From: Treponema sp.
Lineage (GTDB): Bacteria; Spirochaetota; Spirochaetia; Treponematales; Breznakiellaceae
DNA length: 37,566 bases
Direction: 5' to 3'
Assembly: GCA_031276295.1 (NCBI GenBank)
Contig: JAISNI010000148.1
Location: 1-37,566 of the forward strand
Shown here: positions 1 to 8,881 of the stretch, piece after piece
Layout: each line of letters starts with the position of its first letter
How positions within the stretch are numbered: position 1 is the stretch's first letter
The notes under the pieces: model-generated
What the model was told of the DNA's origin: nothing
Databases searched by the model: none
What the model saw: only the letters and a program-made list of their open reading frames with translations
Program-made: the position numbers and the translations under genes

Positions 1-41
1 TTTTGCATATTTATACAAAATATCTGATTTTCAGGGCTTTT

Positions 42-2369
42 TTATACATTTAAACTGTATATTTTTGCAATTAATTGCTTAAATATACGGTTTTGGGACG
101 AAGTGCAACAAACTGCTAGTTTATAGGCGCTTTCAAGATAATTAATATAAATCGAATCTTCCCCTGTTTTTCTTAGTAAGTTATACTCCCTCAGCAAATT
201 TTTATACTGGGCAATCATCTCATCTTTAAGAAAATCATTTCTTCCTGCAATATATGTTGAATATAGTATTTGATAATCACGGTTAATTTCCTGTAATACC
301 GCATCCGCATCCCTTAGCTTTTGCGCTATATCGTTCAGTAGAGACTGTGCCTGTACCACATCAGATCCCGTCTCATTAAGAATTTTCTGCTGTTTTTCAT
401 ACTCTATGACCGCGTCGTCATAATTCTGTTTAGCTTCTTTCCATAATGCAAGACCTTCGCTTTCGGTAATTCTGCCGGAACTTAAATCTTCGGCATATTT
501 TAAAACTGCTTCCGCAATATTTACCTTTTTCATCCAATATGATGAAACCGCCTTGGCCCGTATTAATTCAATCTGATATTCATCCAGATTAAAATCTTCA
601 CTTGAAACGCCTTCCTTGAGTATATCCGTTAATCCTCCTGTTCCCATCACTATATCGAAATCATTAATCAAAGCATTCCTTGCCTCTATTGCTCTGTCTA
701 AATATCCATTATACAGTTCAAACCATTTTTGTATTTCCAATATCGAACTGTAATTTTTATAAGCTTTAGTAAATTCATCTTCATTATCTTTAATGATCAT
801 ATTCCAATCAGAATAGTTAAGTTCATTCTCAATGACTTCTTTAATAGCTAAACTCATATCTGTTTCTTCTTCCGTATCAACAGGATTTGTTCTATAATAA
901 GCGGCACTCAAACAATTTCTTAGTTCCGCGTTTAACCATTCCGCGAATTCATTACCCGGAAAAGACGGTGCGTTATAGCTGCCATATTTTTCAAGCCAGA
1001 ATTCAATGTTTTCCTTTGCGCCCGCCACAACACTTCCTGCCGTTACATACATATCAACCCAGGCTTTAGCCCGCGCGGTCCCCGCTTCAACCCGTACAAG
1101 CATATCCCGTTCAAATTCAACTTTTGCTTCGGAAATTGCGGTGTTAAGCGTATCCGAGGCTTTTTTAAAAAGCGCCTCGCCGGAATCGAACAGGTTCTTT
1201 GCATTTTCTTCCCACTTGCGTCTTTCATCTTCAAATTTCGAGAATGCCTTGCTCCAGGCTTCTTCACCTTCGGCATACCGAACTCCGGCATCCTGTTCCC
1301 ATTCTGCCATTCGTACAAAGAATCGTTCCTCTGCGTCCTGCCAGACTTGAAGCCCGTATTTGAATTGTTCCTCGTACTGTTTAAGCCATTCTTCGCCTGC
1401 AAGAGCCATATCTCCGGTCCCTGCTTTAGCCGCCTCAATCTTAGCCTCAATTGCGCTTATCCCTTCGTTACAAATTGCATTTGTTTCTTCAATTAGATGG
1501 CTGGTAATTGCCGATGCCGCTTCCTGTTCACTCTGATGCCGCAGGCTATACACATCTCCAAGGCGCCGCGCGGTAAAGTTCCGTTCTTCGCGCAGGATAA
1601 GAGATGCAAATTCATTTTGCAGCCCTTTATGTACGTTTAAAGACGCCGCCTGTAATTTCTGCTCAAAATCAGCCCTGTGTTCCGGCGCTATATACGCTAA
1701 AAGCTCAGGATATAGTTCTATAAGTCCGCTATAATACGCCTCCGTTTCCTGCCTGACTATACCATCAATGCTTTCATGCCATTTTAAAAGATCGGTTTCA
1801 TATTCATAGCCTTCATCCCCGGGCCTGATAACCAGCATATCTCCGGTATTTTCATCAATTAAGGGATTTCCGTTTTCATCCAGATGATACGCATACTGAA
1901 GCGTTGCTTCGGCCGCGGAAAGCGCTATATTAGAAATCAGTGCCCCGGATTCTCTATTAAAGAACCTTTTCTCAAGCCATTCGATAAAGCGTTTCTCAAG
2001 TTCAGCCTCACTCCATATCTCAAGATTTTCCTCAGCTTCCTGCAATACCAGAGGATCGCCGCTATCGCCGTACAGTTCCGCGGCAATTTTTTCCCAGGCA
2101 TTTTTTGCAAGGTTTATACCACGCCTGGCTTCCTGCATCCAACGCTCAGGGCTAAGCTCCCTGTCGGCTCTTTCAAAATGATAATTAAAAATACTTTTAT
2201 CAAAACCGGGCACGTCAGGTTTTGTCTGTGCAAAGTTTACCGCACAGATATTGAGCAATAAAAAAATCAGCGGAAATATCTTTTGGAATAAATACGGATA
2301 TTTAACCGTACCTGCCAATGCCGGTGTATGATCCGAAACCGGTTTAAAAAAAGAACATCCTTTCATCAC
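42..2369 (-). CDS. Large exported coiled-coil protein, unrecognised; C-terminus probably replaced by repeat DNA
   Basis: 775 aa. A hydrophobic stretch at about residues 30-47 (FPLIFLLLNICAVNFAQ) looks like a signal peptide or anchor, with a plausible cut after NFAQ. The rest is long, Glu/Lys/Ala/Trp-rich and helical, with repeated short blocks such as EEWLKQYEEQF, EEAWSKAFSKFEDE and RKWEENAKNLFDSGEALF, so an extended coiled coil in the periplasm or at the cell surface is likely. A GAGG about 7 nt upstream supports the ATG at 2369; a second ATG follows directly. The last roughly 22 codons (after YLESAYKLA) are encoded by a sequence matching a repeat motif found elsewhere in the window (106-119), so the native C-terminus is probably lost. 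I do not recognise the family. The gene is more AT-rich than the efflux operon upstream of it on the same strand. Confidence 0.75.
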   Translation of the reverse strand: MMKGCSFFKPVSDHTPALAGTVKYPYLFQKIFPLIFLLLNICAVNFAQTKPDVPGFDKSIFNYHFERADRELSPERWMQEARRGINLAKNAWEKIAAELYGDSGDPLVLQEAEENLEIWSEAELEKRFIEWLEKRFFNRESGALISNIALSAAEATLQYAYHLDENGNPLIDENTGDMLVIRPGDEGYEYETDLLKWHESIDGIVRQETEAYYSGLIELYPELLAYIAPEHRADFEQKLQAASLNVHKGLQNEFASLILREERNFTARRLGDVYSLRHQSEQEAASAITSHLIEETNAICNEGISAIEAKIEAAKAGTGDMALAGEEWLKQYEEQFKYGLQVWQDAEERFFVRMAEWEQDAGVRYAEGEEAWSKAFSKFEDERRKWEENAKNLFDSGEALFKKASDTLNTAISEAKVEFERDMLVRVEAGTARAKAWVDMYVTAGSVVAGAKENIEFWLEKYGSYNAPSFPGNEFAEWLNAELRNCLSAAYYRTNPVDTEEETDMSLAIKEVIENELNYSDWNMIIKDNEDEFTKAYKNYSSILEIQKWFELYNGYLDRAIEARNALINDFDIVMGTGGLTDILKEGVSSEDFNLDEYQIELIRAKAVSSYWMKKVNIAEAVLKYAEDLSSGRITESEGLALWKEAKQNYDDAVIEYEKQQKILNETGSDVVQAQSLLNDIAQKLRDADAVLQEINRDYQILYSTYIAGRNDFLKDEMIAQYKNLLREYNLLRKTGEDSIYINYLESAYKLAVCCTSSQNRIFKQLIAKIYSLNV
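106..119 (-). repeat. Repeat motif R1 (CTAGCAG[YY]TGTTG), copy 1
   Basis: On the minus strand this reads CTAGCAGTTTGTTG. The near-identical CTAGCAGCCTGTTG occurs at 26827-26840 and 35454-35467 (minus orientation), and a diverged form lies near 32555-32566. Here it sits inside the 3' end of the coiled-coil gene. At 1-20 there is also TTTTGCATATTTATACAAAA, matching 19 of 20 bases of the hairpin at 35420-35443 on the opposite strand, so two modules of the same repeat family seem to lie at the left edge. Confidence 0.5.
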
Positions 2370-2460
2370 AGAACCTCGTAAGATTAATATTCCCTGCTTC
2401 CGCAGGACTTCTTTCCCAAGCCTGTGTTTCCTTTCCGATAGCCAAATCTGACAGTCAAAT

Positions 2461-2629
2461 AATTAAGGCGCTTGCAAAACACCCTATTTTGCAAGCGGCC
2501 TTTGGTTGTAGACAACCTTAATTTTCTACATTCAAAACTAACGTTTTGAAAGAACCGCCGTATCTCTGAAAATCCAGGTGAATCTTCAGAGATAACCCGT
2601 ACTTGAAAATAGTCGTATTAACCAATACG
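2461..2629. other. Array of four perfect stem-loops in the 269-bp spacer
   Basis: The spacer 2370-2638 has no gene. It holds four clean inverted repeats in a row: CGCTTGCAAAA/TTTTGCAAGCG (2469-2479 with 2487-2497, 11 bp), TTCAAAAC/GTTTTGAA (2531-2538 with 2543-2550), TATCTCTGAA/TTCAGAGATA (2561-2570 with 2585-2594, 10 bp) and CGTATT/AATACG (2614-2619 with 2624-2629). A further GGTTG/CAACC pair lies at 2504-2517, and AATTAAGG/CCTTAATT (2461-2468 with 2516-2523) encloses the first hairpin and this pair like a three-way junction. None is followed by a clear U-run on the minus strand, so ordinary termination is not obvious. It could be a structured 3' UTR of the efflux operon, a 5' leader of the coiled-coil gene, or a repeat element. 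Confidence 0.6.
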
Positions 2630-2638
2630 GATTATAAA

Positions 2639-5600
2639 TTAACTTTCGTTATATTTAACCTCCTTTTTAGAGGATCCCAGAGCGAACAGCGCCGGAATCA
2701 TGATAATAGAAAAAAGGAACGATGCGCCTACACCGAATGCCGTTACCAGCGACAGGGTCCTGATAAGCGCATTGGCTCCTTCCCGTAAAAATACAAACGG
2801 CAGTGCTCCTGCAATGCTTGTTCCATTTGTTGCCAGAAGCGGCGGGATACAATTCCTCAATTTCCGGTAAATGGCTACAGGTTTTAAACTGCCTTTATTC
2901 GTTTTCTCATTACCATTCTGAAACTCGGCGGCAGTCAGTACCGACGCATTTACCGCCATGCCGCTTACCGCTACAAAAGCGGCGGCGGCGGCAGTATTGA
3001 AGGAATTGCCTCCCAAAGCCAGCACCAATGCCGGAACAGCCAGGGACGGAGGCACCACCGAAAGGACCGCTAAAGGGATAATAAACGATTCATTTACCGC
3101 GGCAATGATCATGTAACAGAAGAGAAGGGACAAAAGAAAATATGCGGCGGATTTTGAAAGCGCATGAGAGCGTTCAACCGCTTCCCGGTCAAATTCAACG
3201 GAATAGCCGGGATACAATTCCAGTTTATCAAGCGCAAACTTCACCTGTTCTTTTACATACTGGGGGGACAGAACCTTTGTCCTAACCGAAAAAGACGCAA
3301 TGCGTCTTCTGTCGGAACGGCGTATACTCGCCGGTTCGTTGCCTTCTTTTGTTTTAATAAGTGTATACAGGGGAATAGGTTTTGCCTGTTCAACAGAATT
3401 ATCATCATCCCTGCCGGATGGAGAAGGAATAAGGAGCTTGAGTACATCTTCCCTTACAGGGATTTCCAGACTGCGTATCCGCACGTCAATCTCTCCGTTC
3501 TCATCAATTCTCTTATACACAACAGGGCCGTGTACGCCGCGCCTCAGTTCATCTGCAATCGTTGAAAAGTAAATACCGCTCTCATCAAGCCGCTCCCTGT
3601 CGGGAATAAGGCTGATATTTCTGCTTCCCGTTTTAAAATTAAGTACGGTTTCCCGTATAAAGGGGAGCGATGCGCATAGCCCCGCGGCCTTCTCCGCAAG
3701 TTCGCGGCATTTCTCGTCGTCATCACCGCTTATAACAACTTCCCATATTCTTTCCTCGCCCTGGGCCTCACTGATGTAGATAAAGCCTCCGTCTATTCTT
3801 TCCTCCCTTAGAATTTCCCGCACGGTCTCAATGTCCGTTACATTTGGATCAAAAGAAACCAATACCGAACCTGAACCGGTACGGGCCGATGTCTGTATGT
3901 TCTTTATACCTCCTTTTGTCTTTATCTTTGCCGCATACGCGGCAAGCAATTTATCAACTTCCTCCAAGAGAAGGCCGCCTTTAAATTCAGCCTGGGCATA
4001 AACCGAATCCTCCGAGCCCTGAGCGCCGGTATCAATACCTGCCTGTAGTATTGCCGCAATGCCGAGTACGGATACAACGGCTGCCAGGATAAGAGGCGCC
4101 CAAAACCGGTTACAGGTAAACAATGCAAGCATTACCGTCAAACGGCTTCCCGTTCTTGCAATACGGCGGAAGGCATAACGAAATATTTTTGAAAATCTTT
4201 TTTTCATCGTTTCAATTTCAGTATTTACAAAATTGCTTCTTACATGACATTCCGGCTTTTTTCGATTCGTATCTACGTTCCACAGAAAGAGCGGCGGCAG
4301 AAGAGTGATGACGGCAATCAAGGATACAAGATTCACCGTGCCTACGGCCCAGGCAAGCGTATTGATCTCCTCGCCAAATACAGGCAGGCCAAGCGGAATC
4401 AGCGCGGCAATCGTGGTAACCGATCCTGCGATAAGAGGTGAATGTAATTCTTTAAGCGCGTTTCTTCCCTGGTCAAAATTTTCCACCTTGCGGAAGCGTT
4501 CGGATAAGAGAAGCACCGCATCTACGGCCGCGCCCACTCCTACCGAAAGTCCTGCCAGTAACAGTTTATCAATTCTAAAACCGGCTCTTGTAAGCAGGGC
4601 CGTTGAAACAAGACAGATAAAGGGTATGGCCAAAATACAAAATACAACCGTGCCTGTTCTCTTCTTCCCGGCCCCCGATATGTTTCCATGTCCCGGCATA
4701 CCAAGCAGAACCGCCATAACCGCCACCGCAATCGCGCCTTGCAGCGCGGCGGTCAAAGCCGAACGGAAAGCGGCGGTTTCCTCTTTACCCCTGTCCTGGA
4801 GCACACGGAATTCAAGAGGGAGGCTGGAAAATTTTTGTAACTCTCCGTTGATGCGTTCTGAAAGTTTTCCAAGATCGGCGCCCGCGGCGGGGAGAATGGA
4901 GACCGCCGCCGTTTTCTGTCCGTCAAGCCGGGAAAGGGTATCAGCGTCCCGTTCCCGTTCATAAATCACGGCTATGTCCTTTAATTTTATCACCGTCCCC
5001 TTGTCAAGAGGAACAAACGCTTCCGAAAGGGAAGCACTATCGGGGTAACGGTTGTCAAGCATAACAGGAATTTCAAGATCAGCTTCGCGGAAAGATCCCG
5101 CGGGGATCAAAACATCGTTCATGCCGAGCAGCCGGGCAATTCCCGATGCGGTGATAAACCTTGACGCCGCTTCTTCCGGCTTTAACGATATGACGATCTC
5201 AGGCGGGCCCATTCCTGATACCTCCACTTCCCCTACGCCTTCAATACTTTCAAGCGTACTTTTCAGTGTCTTTTCCAGAAAGCGGTTTATGGCCGTTCCG
5301 CCCCCGGCCTCCCCCGTTGTACTCAGAACCGCGGCGGTCCAAACCGGAATACGCGAATCGTCCGAGGTGAGAATTTCGGGCCGCTGCGCCGAAGAGGGGA
5401 GGCTCTCATAGACACGTTCCGCCGCGTCACGGACCGATTCATAGACGCCCTTGGTTTTTCCATCAAAACGGACAAAGACACGGACGCTGCTGTTCTCGCT
5501 GGAACTGAGCACCTGTTTCACGCCCGCAAGGGAAGCAAGGGTATCCTCCAGAGGGATAGCCGCGGTCCTTTCCATCTCGCGTGCGTTCACCCCATAGTGG

Positions 5601-5740
5601 CGGATAAGTACGGTATAGGCCGGAAGTCGGCCGCCGGCATCGTTTCCCTCCGAAAAGACGATGATAAGTTCCGAAAGAACGGCAATGCTTAACAGTATAC
5701 AGAGAGCCGTTACCGGTCTTGACAGGATATCCTTCATCAC
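2639..5740 (-). CDS. RND-family efflux permease, second subunit
   Basis: 1033 aa, the usual size for an AcrB/HAE-type inner-membrane RND pump. It shows the family plan: an N-terminal membrane segment (ALCILLSIAVLSELIIVF), a periplasmic porter region, a TM block near residues 330-490, the second-half start around residue 540 (FWAPLILAAVVSVLGIAAIL) and a C-terminal TM block. The TM4 motif reads GLSVGVGAAVDAVLLLSE; aligned without gaps to AcrB GMVLAIGLLVDDAIVVVE it keeps Asp407 but has Ala for Asp408. Between its two halves it carries a Lys/Arg-rich linker. Its start overlaps the stop of the previous RND gene by 4 nt (ATGA), so the two are translated together and probably form a heteromeric pump. 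It is the last gene of the operon. Substrate unknown; proton-driven export is inferred from the family. Confidence 0.9.
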   Translation of the reverse strand: MMKDILSRPVTALCILLSIAVLSELIIVFSEGNDAGGRLPAYTVLIRHYGVNAREMERTAAIPLEDTLASLAGVKQVLSSSENSSVRVFVRFDGKTKGVYESVRDAAERVYESLPSSAQRPEILTSDDSRIPVWTAAVLSTTGEAGGGTAINRFLEKTLKSTLESIEGVGEVEVSGMGPPEIVISLKPEEAASRFITASGIARLLGMNDVLIPAGSFREADLEIPVMLDNRYPDSASLSEAFVPLDKGTVIKLKDIAVIYERERDADTLSRLDGQKTAAVSILPAAGADLGKLSERINGELQKFSSLPLEFRVLQDRGKEETAAFRSALTAALQGAIAVAVMAVLLGMPGHGNISGAGKKRTGTVVFCILAIPFICLVSTALLTRAGFRIDKLLLAGLSVGVGAAVDAVLLLSERFRKVENFDQGRNALKELHSPLIAGSVTTIAALIPLGLPVFGEEINTLAWAVGTVNLVSLIAVITLLPPLFLWNVDTNRKKPECHVRSNFVNTEIETMKKRFSKIFRYAFRRIARTGSRLTVMLALFTCNRFWAPLILAAVVSVLGIAAILQAGIDTGAQGSEDSVYAQAEFKGGLLLEEVDKLLAAYAAKIKTKGGIKNIQTSARTGSGSVLVSFDPNVTDIETVREILREERIDGGFIYISEAQGEERIWEVVISGDDDEKCRELAEKAAGLCASLPFIRETVLNFKTGSRNISLIPDRERLDESGIYFSTIADELRRGVHGPVVYKRIDENGEIDVRIRSLEIPVREDVLKLLIPSPSGRDDDNSVEQAKPIPLYTLIKTKEGNEPASIRRSDRRRIASFSVRTKVLSPQYVKEQVKFALDKLELYPGYSVEFDREAVERSHALSKSAAYFLLSLLFCYMIIAAVNESFIIPLAVLSVVPPSLAVPALVLALGGNSFNTAAAAAFVAVSGMAVNASVLTAAEFQNGNEKTNKGSLKPVAIYRKLRNCIPPLLATNGTSIAGALPFVFLREGANALIRTLSLVTAFGVGASFLFSIIMIPALFALGSSKKEVKYNES

Positions 5741-8700
5741 ATAAACCTCCGGCGTTTCCTGAAAAATGAAATAAAAACCGGCGGCAGTGCAAAAAAACTG
5801 AGAAGCGTTCCCGCCATCATTCCGCCGAGCATAGCCGCCGCCATAGCCCGCTGGGAAGCGCCCAGCGGTGTCAGCACCAGGGGAAGCAGCACCAAGACGG
5901 TGGTTGCCGTCGTGATCAGTACCGGCTGCATACGCGAAGCAGAACCTGAATACACGGCCTTAACCACGGAAGCGCCGCCGCGGATATACTCATCACTTAT
6001 CTCGTAGAGGATAATGCCGTTATTTACGGCAATGCCGAAAAGAGCGATAAGGCCGAGCGCCGCGCCGGAGTCGAGGTTGGCACCTGCAATAAACATACAG
6101 GGTCCCACGCCGGCAAGCGAAAAGGGAATGGTCAGCATAAAGATCAGGGGTAACGAGAAGGACTCAAACTGCGCACCCATAGTCATGTAAAGGAGAAAGA
6201 ACACCAGTACCAGGACGACAAGAAGGCTTGTACGGTAACGGCTAAAAACCGATTCATCGGCGCGGGAGAGCCAGGGAAAAGCGGCTTCCACTTTCTCTAT
6301 CTCTTTAGAAAAATCTCCGGAACTGCCTGCGCCGGCGGCGCGGACAAGATCCAGATAGGAAACATCCTGACGGTCAAGCCGCGCAAGGCCGGCTTCCGTT
6401 TCCCGCCTTTCTATCCTGCCCAGTGTTTTAATGAAGATAGGCGTACCGTTTCCCGAAACAAGGGGGATGGTTTCCAGCATAGCTTCGGCATTCCGGTACT
6501 TGCTTTCAAGTTTCCCCGAAACCTTTACTTCCAGGGGCCGGCCGTTTATATCAAGCCTGGTTGACGGGATACCTTCGGTAGAAGCGTAAACAGTTTCGGC
6601 TATCTGCATGGCGGAAACCCCAAGGAAGGAAAGGGCTTCCCTGTCGGGGAAAAACCTAAGCTCCGTGCGGGTGCCCGAAGGCCGCTTTCTCAGATCCGCA
6701 AGGGAAGAACCAAGCCTGTCCCGCAGGATAACCTCGGCCTCTTCCGCCTTTGAAGCGGTTTCTTCCCTGCTTACTGAATGTACCGCGAGACTATAGGAGC
6801 CTGAAAGACCCAGAAGGGCTTCGGTTTTATCCTGGGGGAAATCCGCCGATAGAACGGTGTACGCGGGTAATTCTCCCTTTCGCCATATTTCGTCAACACG
6901 GCTGCGTATATCGGCAAGAACCTTTTCCGGTTTTGCGTTATCCCGCAAGAGGCAACGGAACAGAAAAGTTTCGCGCCTGAAATCGGGGTCCGCCCTTCTC
7001 CCCAGATCCTCGGCTTCGGCGCCTGCCCTTCCGTAAACCGCCTCGACGCCTTCAACCCCTGAAAGTATGTCCGATATTTCCGGCGCCTTCCCCCCCACGG
7101 CCTCCAGTACCATGCCGGAAGGAAACCGGATCGTCAGCTCTACCTCCCGTGCGGCTTCGGGGCTGACAAAAACCGCGGGCCGTTCAAGAAGCAGGACAAG
7201 TCCCAGGATACTGAGCAGTACCGCACCGGCACATACCCTTCCGGGATGACGGAGGCTGCAACGCAGGAAGAAACGGTAAGCTCTCTCAAGGCCGATCAAA
7301 ACAGATTTGTCATTCTCTTTTACCTGCCCTACAGGTTCTTTATAGAAGATTCTAAAGAGGACCGGCAGTACAAACTGGGCATAACACCAGCCCGCGCCTA
7401 TGGAGACCGTCAGGGCAATAGAAAGATCCGCAAAGAGGGCGCCCAGGGGTCCGGGCAGAAAGATGATGGGAACAAACACCACTGCCGTTGTCAGCGTGCT
7501 GCCGAAACTGGATGCGGAAACCTGAGCCGTACAGGCGGCAATCTCTTCGGAAAAATCCCCCGGCATCTGCAATTTCCCGTTATACGAGGAAGCTCCCTTG
7601 TCCCGTTTCTCTCCGCCTCTTCCGCATCTTCCATCGAAATTCCTGTGGAGCATATCCAGTATAATTACCGCAGTATCTGAAACCAGACCTATGCCGAGGG
7701 TAAGTCCGGCAAGGCTCATGCTGTTCAGGGACTTATCCAGCAGGGCAAGGGCTATACAGGATGCCGCCGCGGATACCGGAATAGAAAACGCGGTAAGTAG
7801 GCTATACCGGATACGGCGTATAAAGAAGATCAGGGTAAGGATCACCGCAACGGCTCCCAGCAGTGCGGAGACGCCCAGATCGTGCATCGAACGGACTATA
7901 GATTTTGAAGAATCCATGACCATGCCGATCTCAGCATCGCGGGAAAAATCGGCCGCGGCCTCTTCCACGATCCTCCGTATATCACGGGAAAGCCGTACCG
8001 GATCCGCGCCGGGCCTGCGGTATATCTCAAGACCGCACTGAATCTTTCCGTCAAAAACAAAAACACTTTCAAGCCGGGCGCCGGCTTCCCTAAGTTCCGC
8101 AATGCTCTTGAGGTTGAGCGGCCCCTGAACGCCGGGCAGGGAGAGCGAGGCCAATTCCGCTTCCGATTCAGGTTTGCCGGAACTAAGCACCACCAGTTCT
8201 TCCTGCCCCTCACGGGCGCTTCCCGCGGGGATGTCGGCAGTTTCAGCCGCCAGTAATTGTGAAAAACCAGAAACACCAAAGCCCTGCGCCGCCGCTTTAC
8301 GTATGTCCAGGTAGAGTTTAAGTTCGGGCTTCTCTCCTCCGCAGAGGATAACCGAGCCCGCGCCTTCAATACGGCGCAGGCGGGATCGCAATTCATACTC
8401 CGCCAGATTCCGGGCAAATACCTGATCGCCGGAACGGGAACGTACCGCTATGATTGCGTGGGGCTCTATCTTGGGATCGCCGGGAACCACCGTCGGTTTG
8501 CTTACCCCTTCAGGTAAACTGGGGTACACCGCGTCAATGGCTTCCCTGACCAGGGCAGACGCGGCATTGGCGTCAAGGCCCCAGCGGAAATCCAGAACTA
8601 TAAGCGAAGATCCGGCGCGGGAAACGCTCCGCATACTTTCAAGACCCTTAACGGAAGACAACGCATCTTCTACAGGTATCGTAACGATGGACCTCATCTC

Positions 8701-8874
8701 AGAAGCGCCCATGCCCGGGTACAGGGTCTCCACCGTTACCCGCGGATAATTTATCTCGGGGAGTTTTTCCAGGGGAAGCGTACTGAGGGAAAACCCCGCG
8801 CCCAGAAAAACAGCGCCTAATATCATGATCACCGTTATCGGACGGCTCACGCAGAGCCTGATAAAGTTCTTCAT
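5737..8874 (-). CDS. RND-family efflux permease, first subunit
   Basis: 1045 aa. The N-terminus (FIRLCVSRPITVIMILGAV, then PLEKLPEINYPRVTVET and YPGMGASEMRSIVTIPVEDAL) is typical of AcrB/HAE-type RND transporters. The TM4 motif is GLTLGIGLVSDTAVIILD: Asp407 of the proton-relay pair is kept, Asp408 is Thr. The C-terminal half has the HAE-like motif GLIALFGIAVNNGIILYEI and ends in a basic tail. It differs clearly from the next RND gene, so this is not a recent duplication. Translation is coupled upstream and downstream: the preceding lipoprotein stops 7 nt before its ATG with GAGG in between, and its own stop overlaps the next start. In the operon it would be the inner-membrane motor working with the membrane-fusion lipoprotein and the TolC-like channel. 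Substrate unknown. Confidence 0.93.
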   Translation of the reverse strand: MKNFIRLCVSRPITVIMILGAVFLGAGFSLSTLPLEKLPEINYPRVTVETLYPGMGASEMRSIVTIPVEDALSSVKGLESMRSVSRAGSSLIVLDFRWGLDANAASALVREAIDAVYPSLPEGVSKPTVVPGDPKIEPHAIIAVRSRSGDQVFARNLAEYELRSRLRRIEGAGSVILCGGEKPELKLYLDIRKAAAQGFGVSGFSQLLAAETADIPAGSAREGQEELVVLSSGKPESEAELASLSLPGVQGPLNLKSIAELREAGARLESVFVFDGKIQCGLEIYRRPGADPVRLSRDIRRIVEEAAADFSRDAEIGMVMDSSKSIVRSMHDLGVSALLGAVAVILTLIFFIRRIRYSLLTAFSIPVSAAASCIALALLDKSLNSMSLAGLTLGIGLVSDTAVIILDMLHRNFDGRCGRGGEKRDKGASSYNGKLQMPGDFSEEIAACTAQVSASSFGSTLTTAVVFVPIIFLPGPLGALFADLSIALTVSIGAGWCYAQFVLPVLFRIFYKEPVGQVKENDKSVLIGLERAYRFFLRCSLRHPGRVCAGAVLLSILGLVLLLERPAVFVSPEAAREVELTIRFPSGMVLEAVGGKAPEISDILSGVEGVEAVYGRAGAEAEDLGRRADPDFRRETFLFRCLLRDNAKPEKVLADIRSRVDEIWRKGELPAYTVLSADFPQDKTEALLGLSGSYSLAVHSVSREETASKAEEAEVILRDRLGSSLADLRKRPSGTRTELRFFPDREALSFLGVSAMQIAETVYASTEGIPSTRLDINGRPLEVKVSGKLESKYRNAEAMLETIPLVSGNGTPIFIKTLGRIERRETEAGLARLDRQDVSYLDLVRAAGAGSSGDFSKEIEKVEAAFPWLSRADESVFSRYRTSLLVVLVLVFFLLYMTMGAQFESFSLPLIFMLTIPFSLAGVGPCMFIAGANLDSGAALGLIALFGIAVNNGIILYEISDEYIRGGASVVKAVYSGSASRMQPVLITTATTVLVLLPLVLTPLGASQRAMAAAMLGGMMAGTLLSFFALPPVFISFFRKRRRFM

Positions 8875-8881
8875 TATTACC

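Noticed and set aside
2461-2629. Integron attC sites (known in T. denticola)
   Set aside because: The hairpins lack the paired core sites (GTTRRRY / RYYYAAC) in the right places and there are no cassette-like ORFs or integrase.
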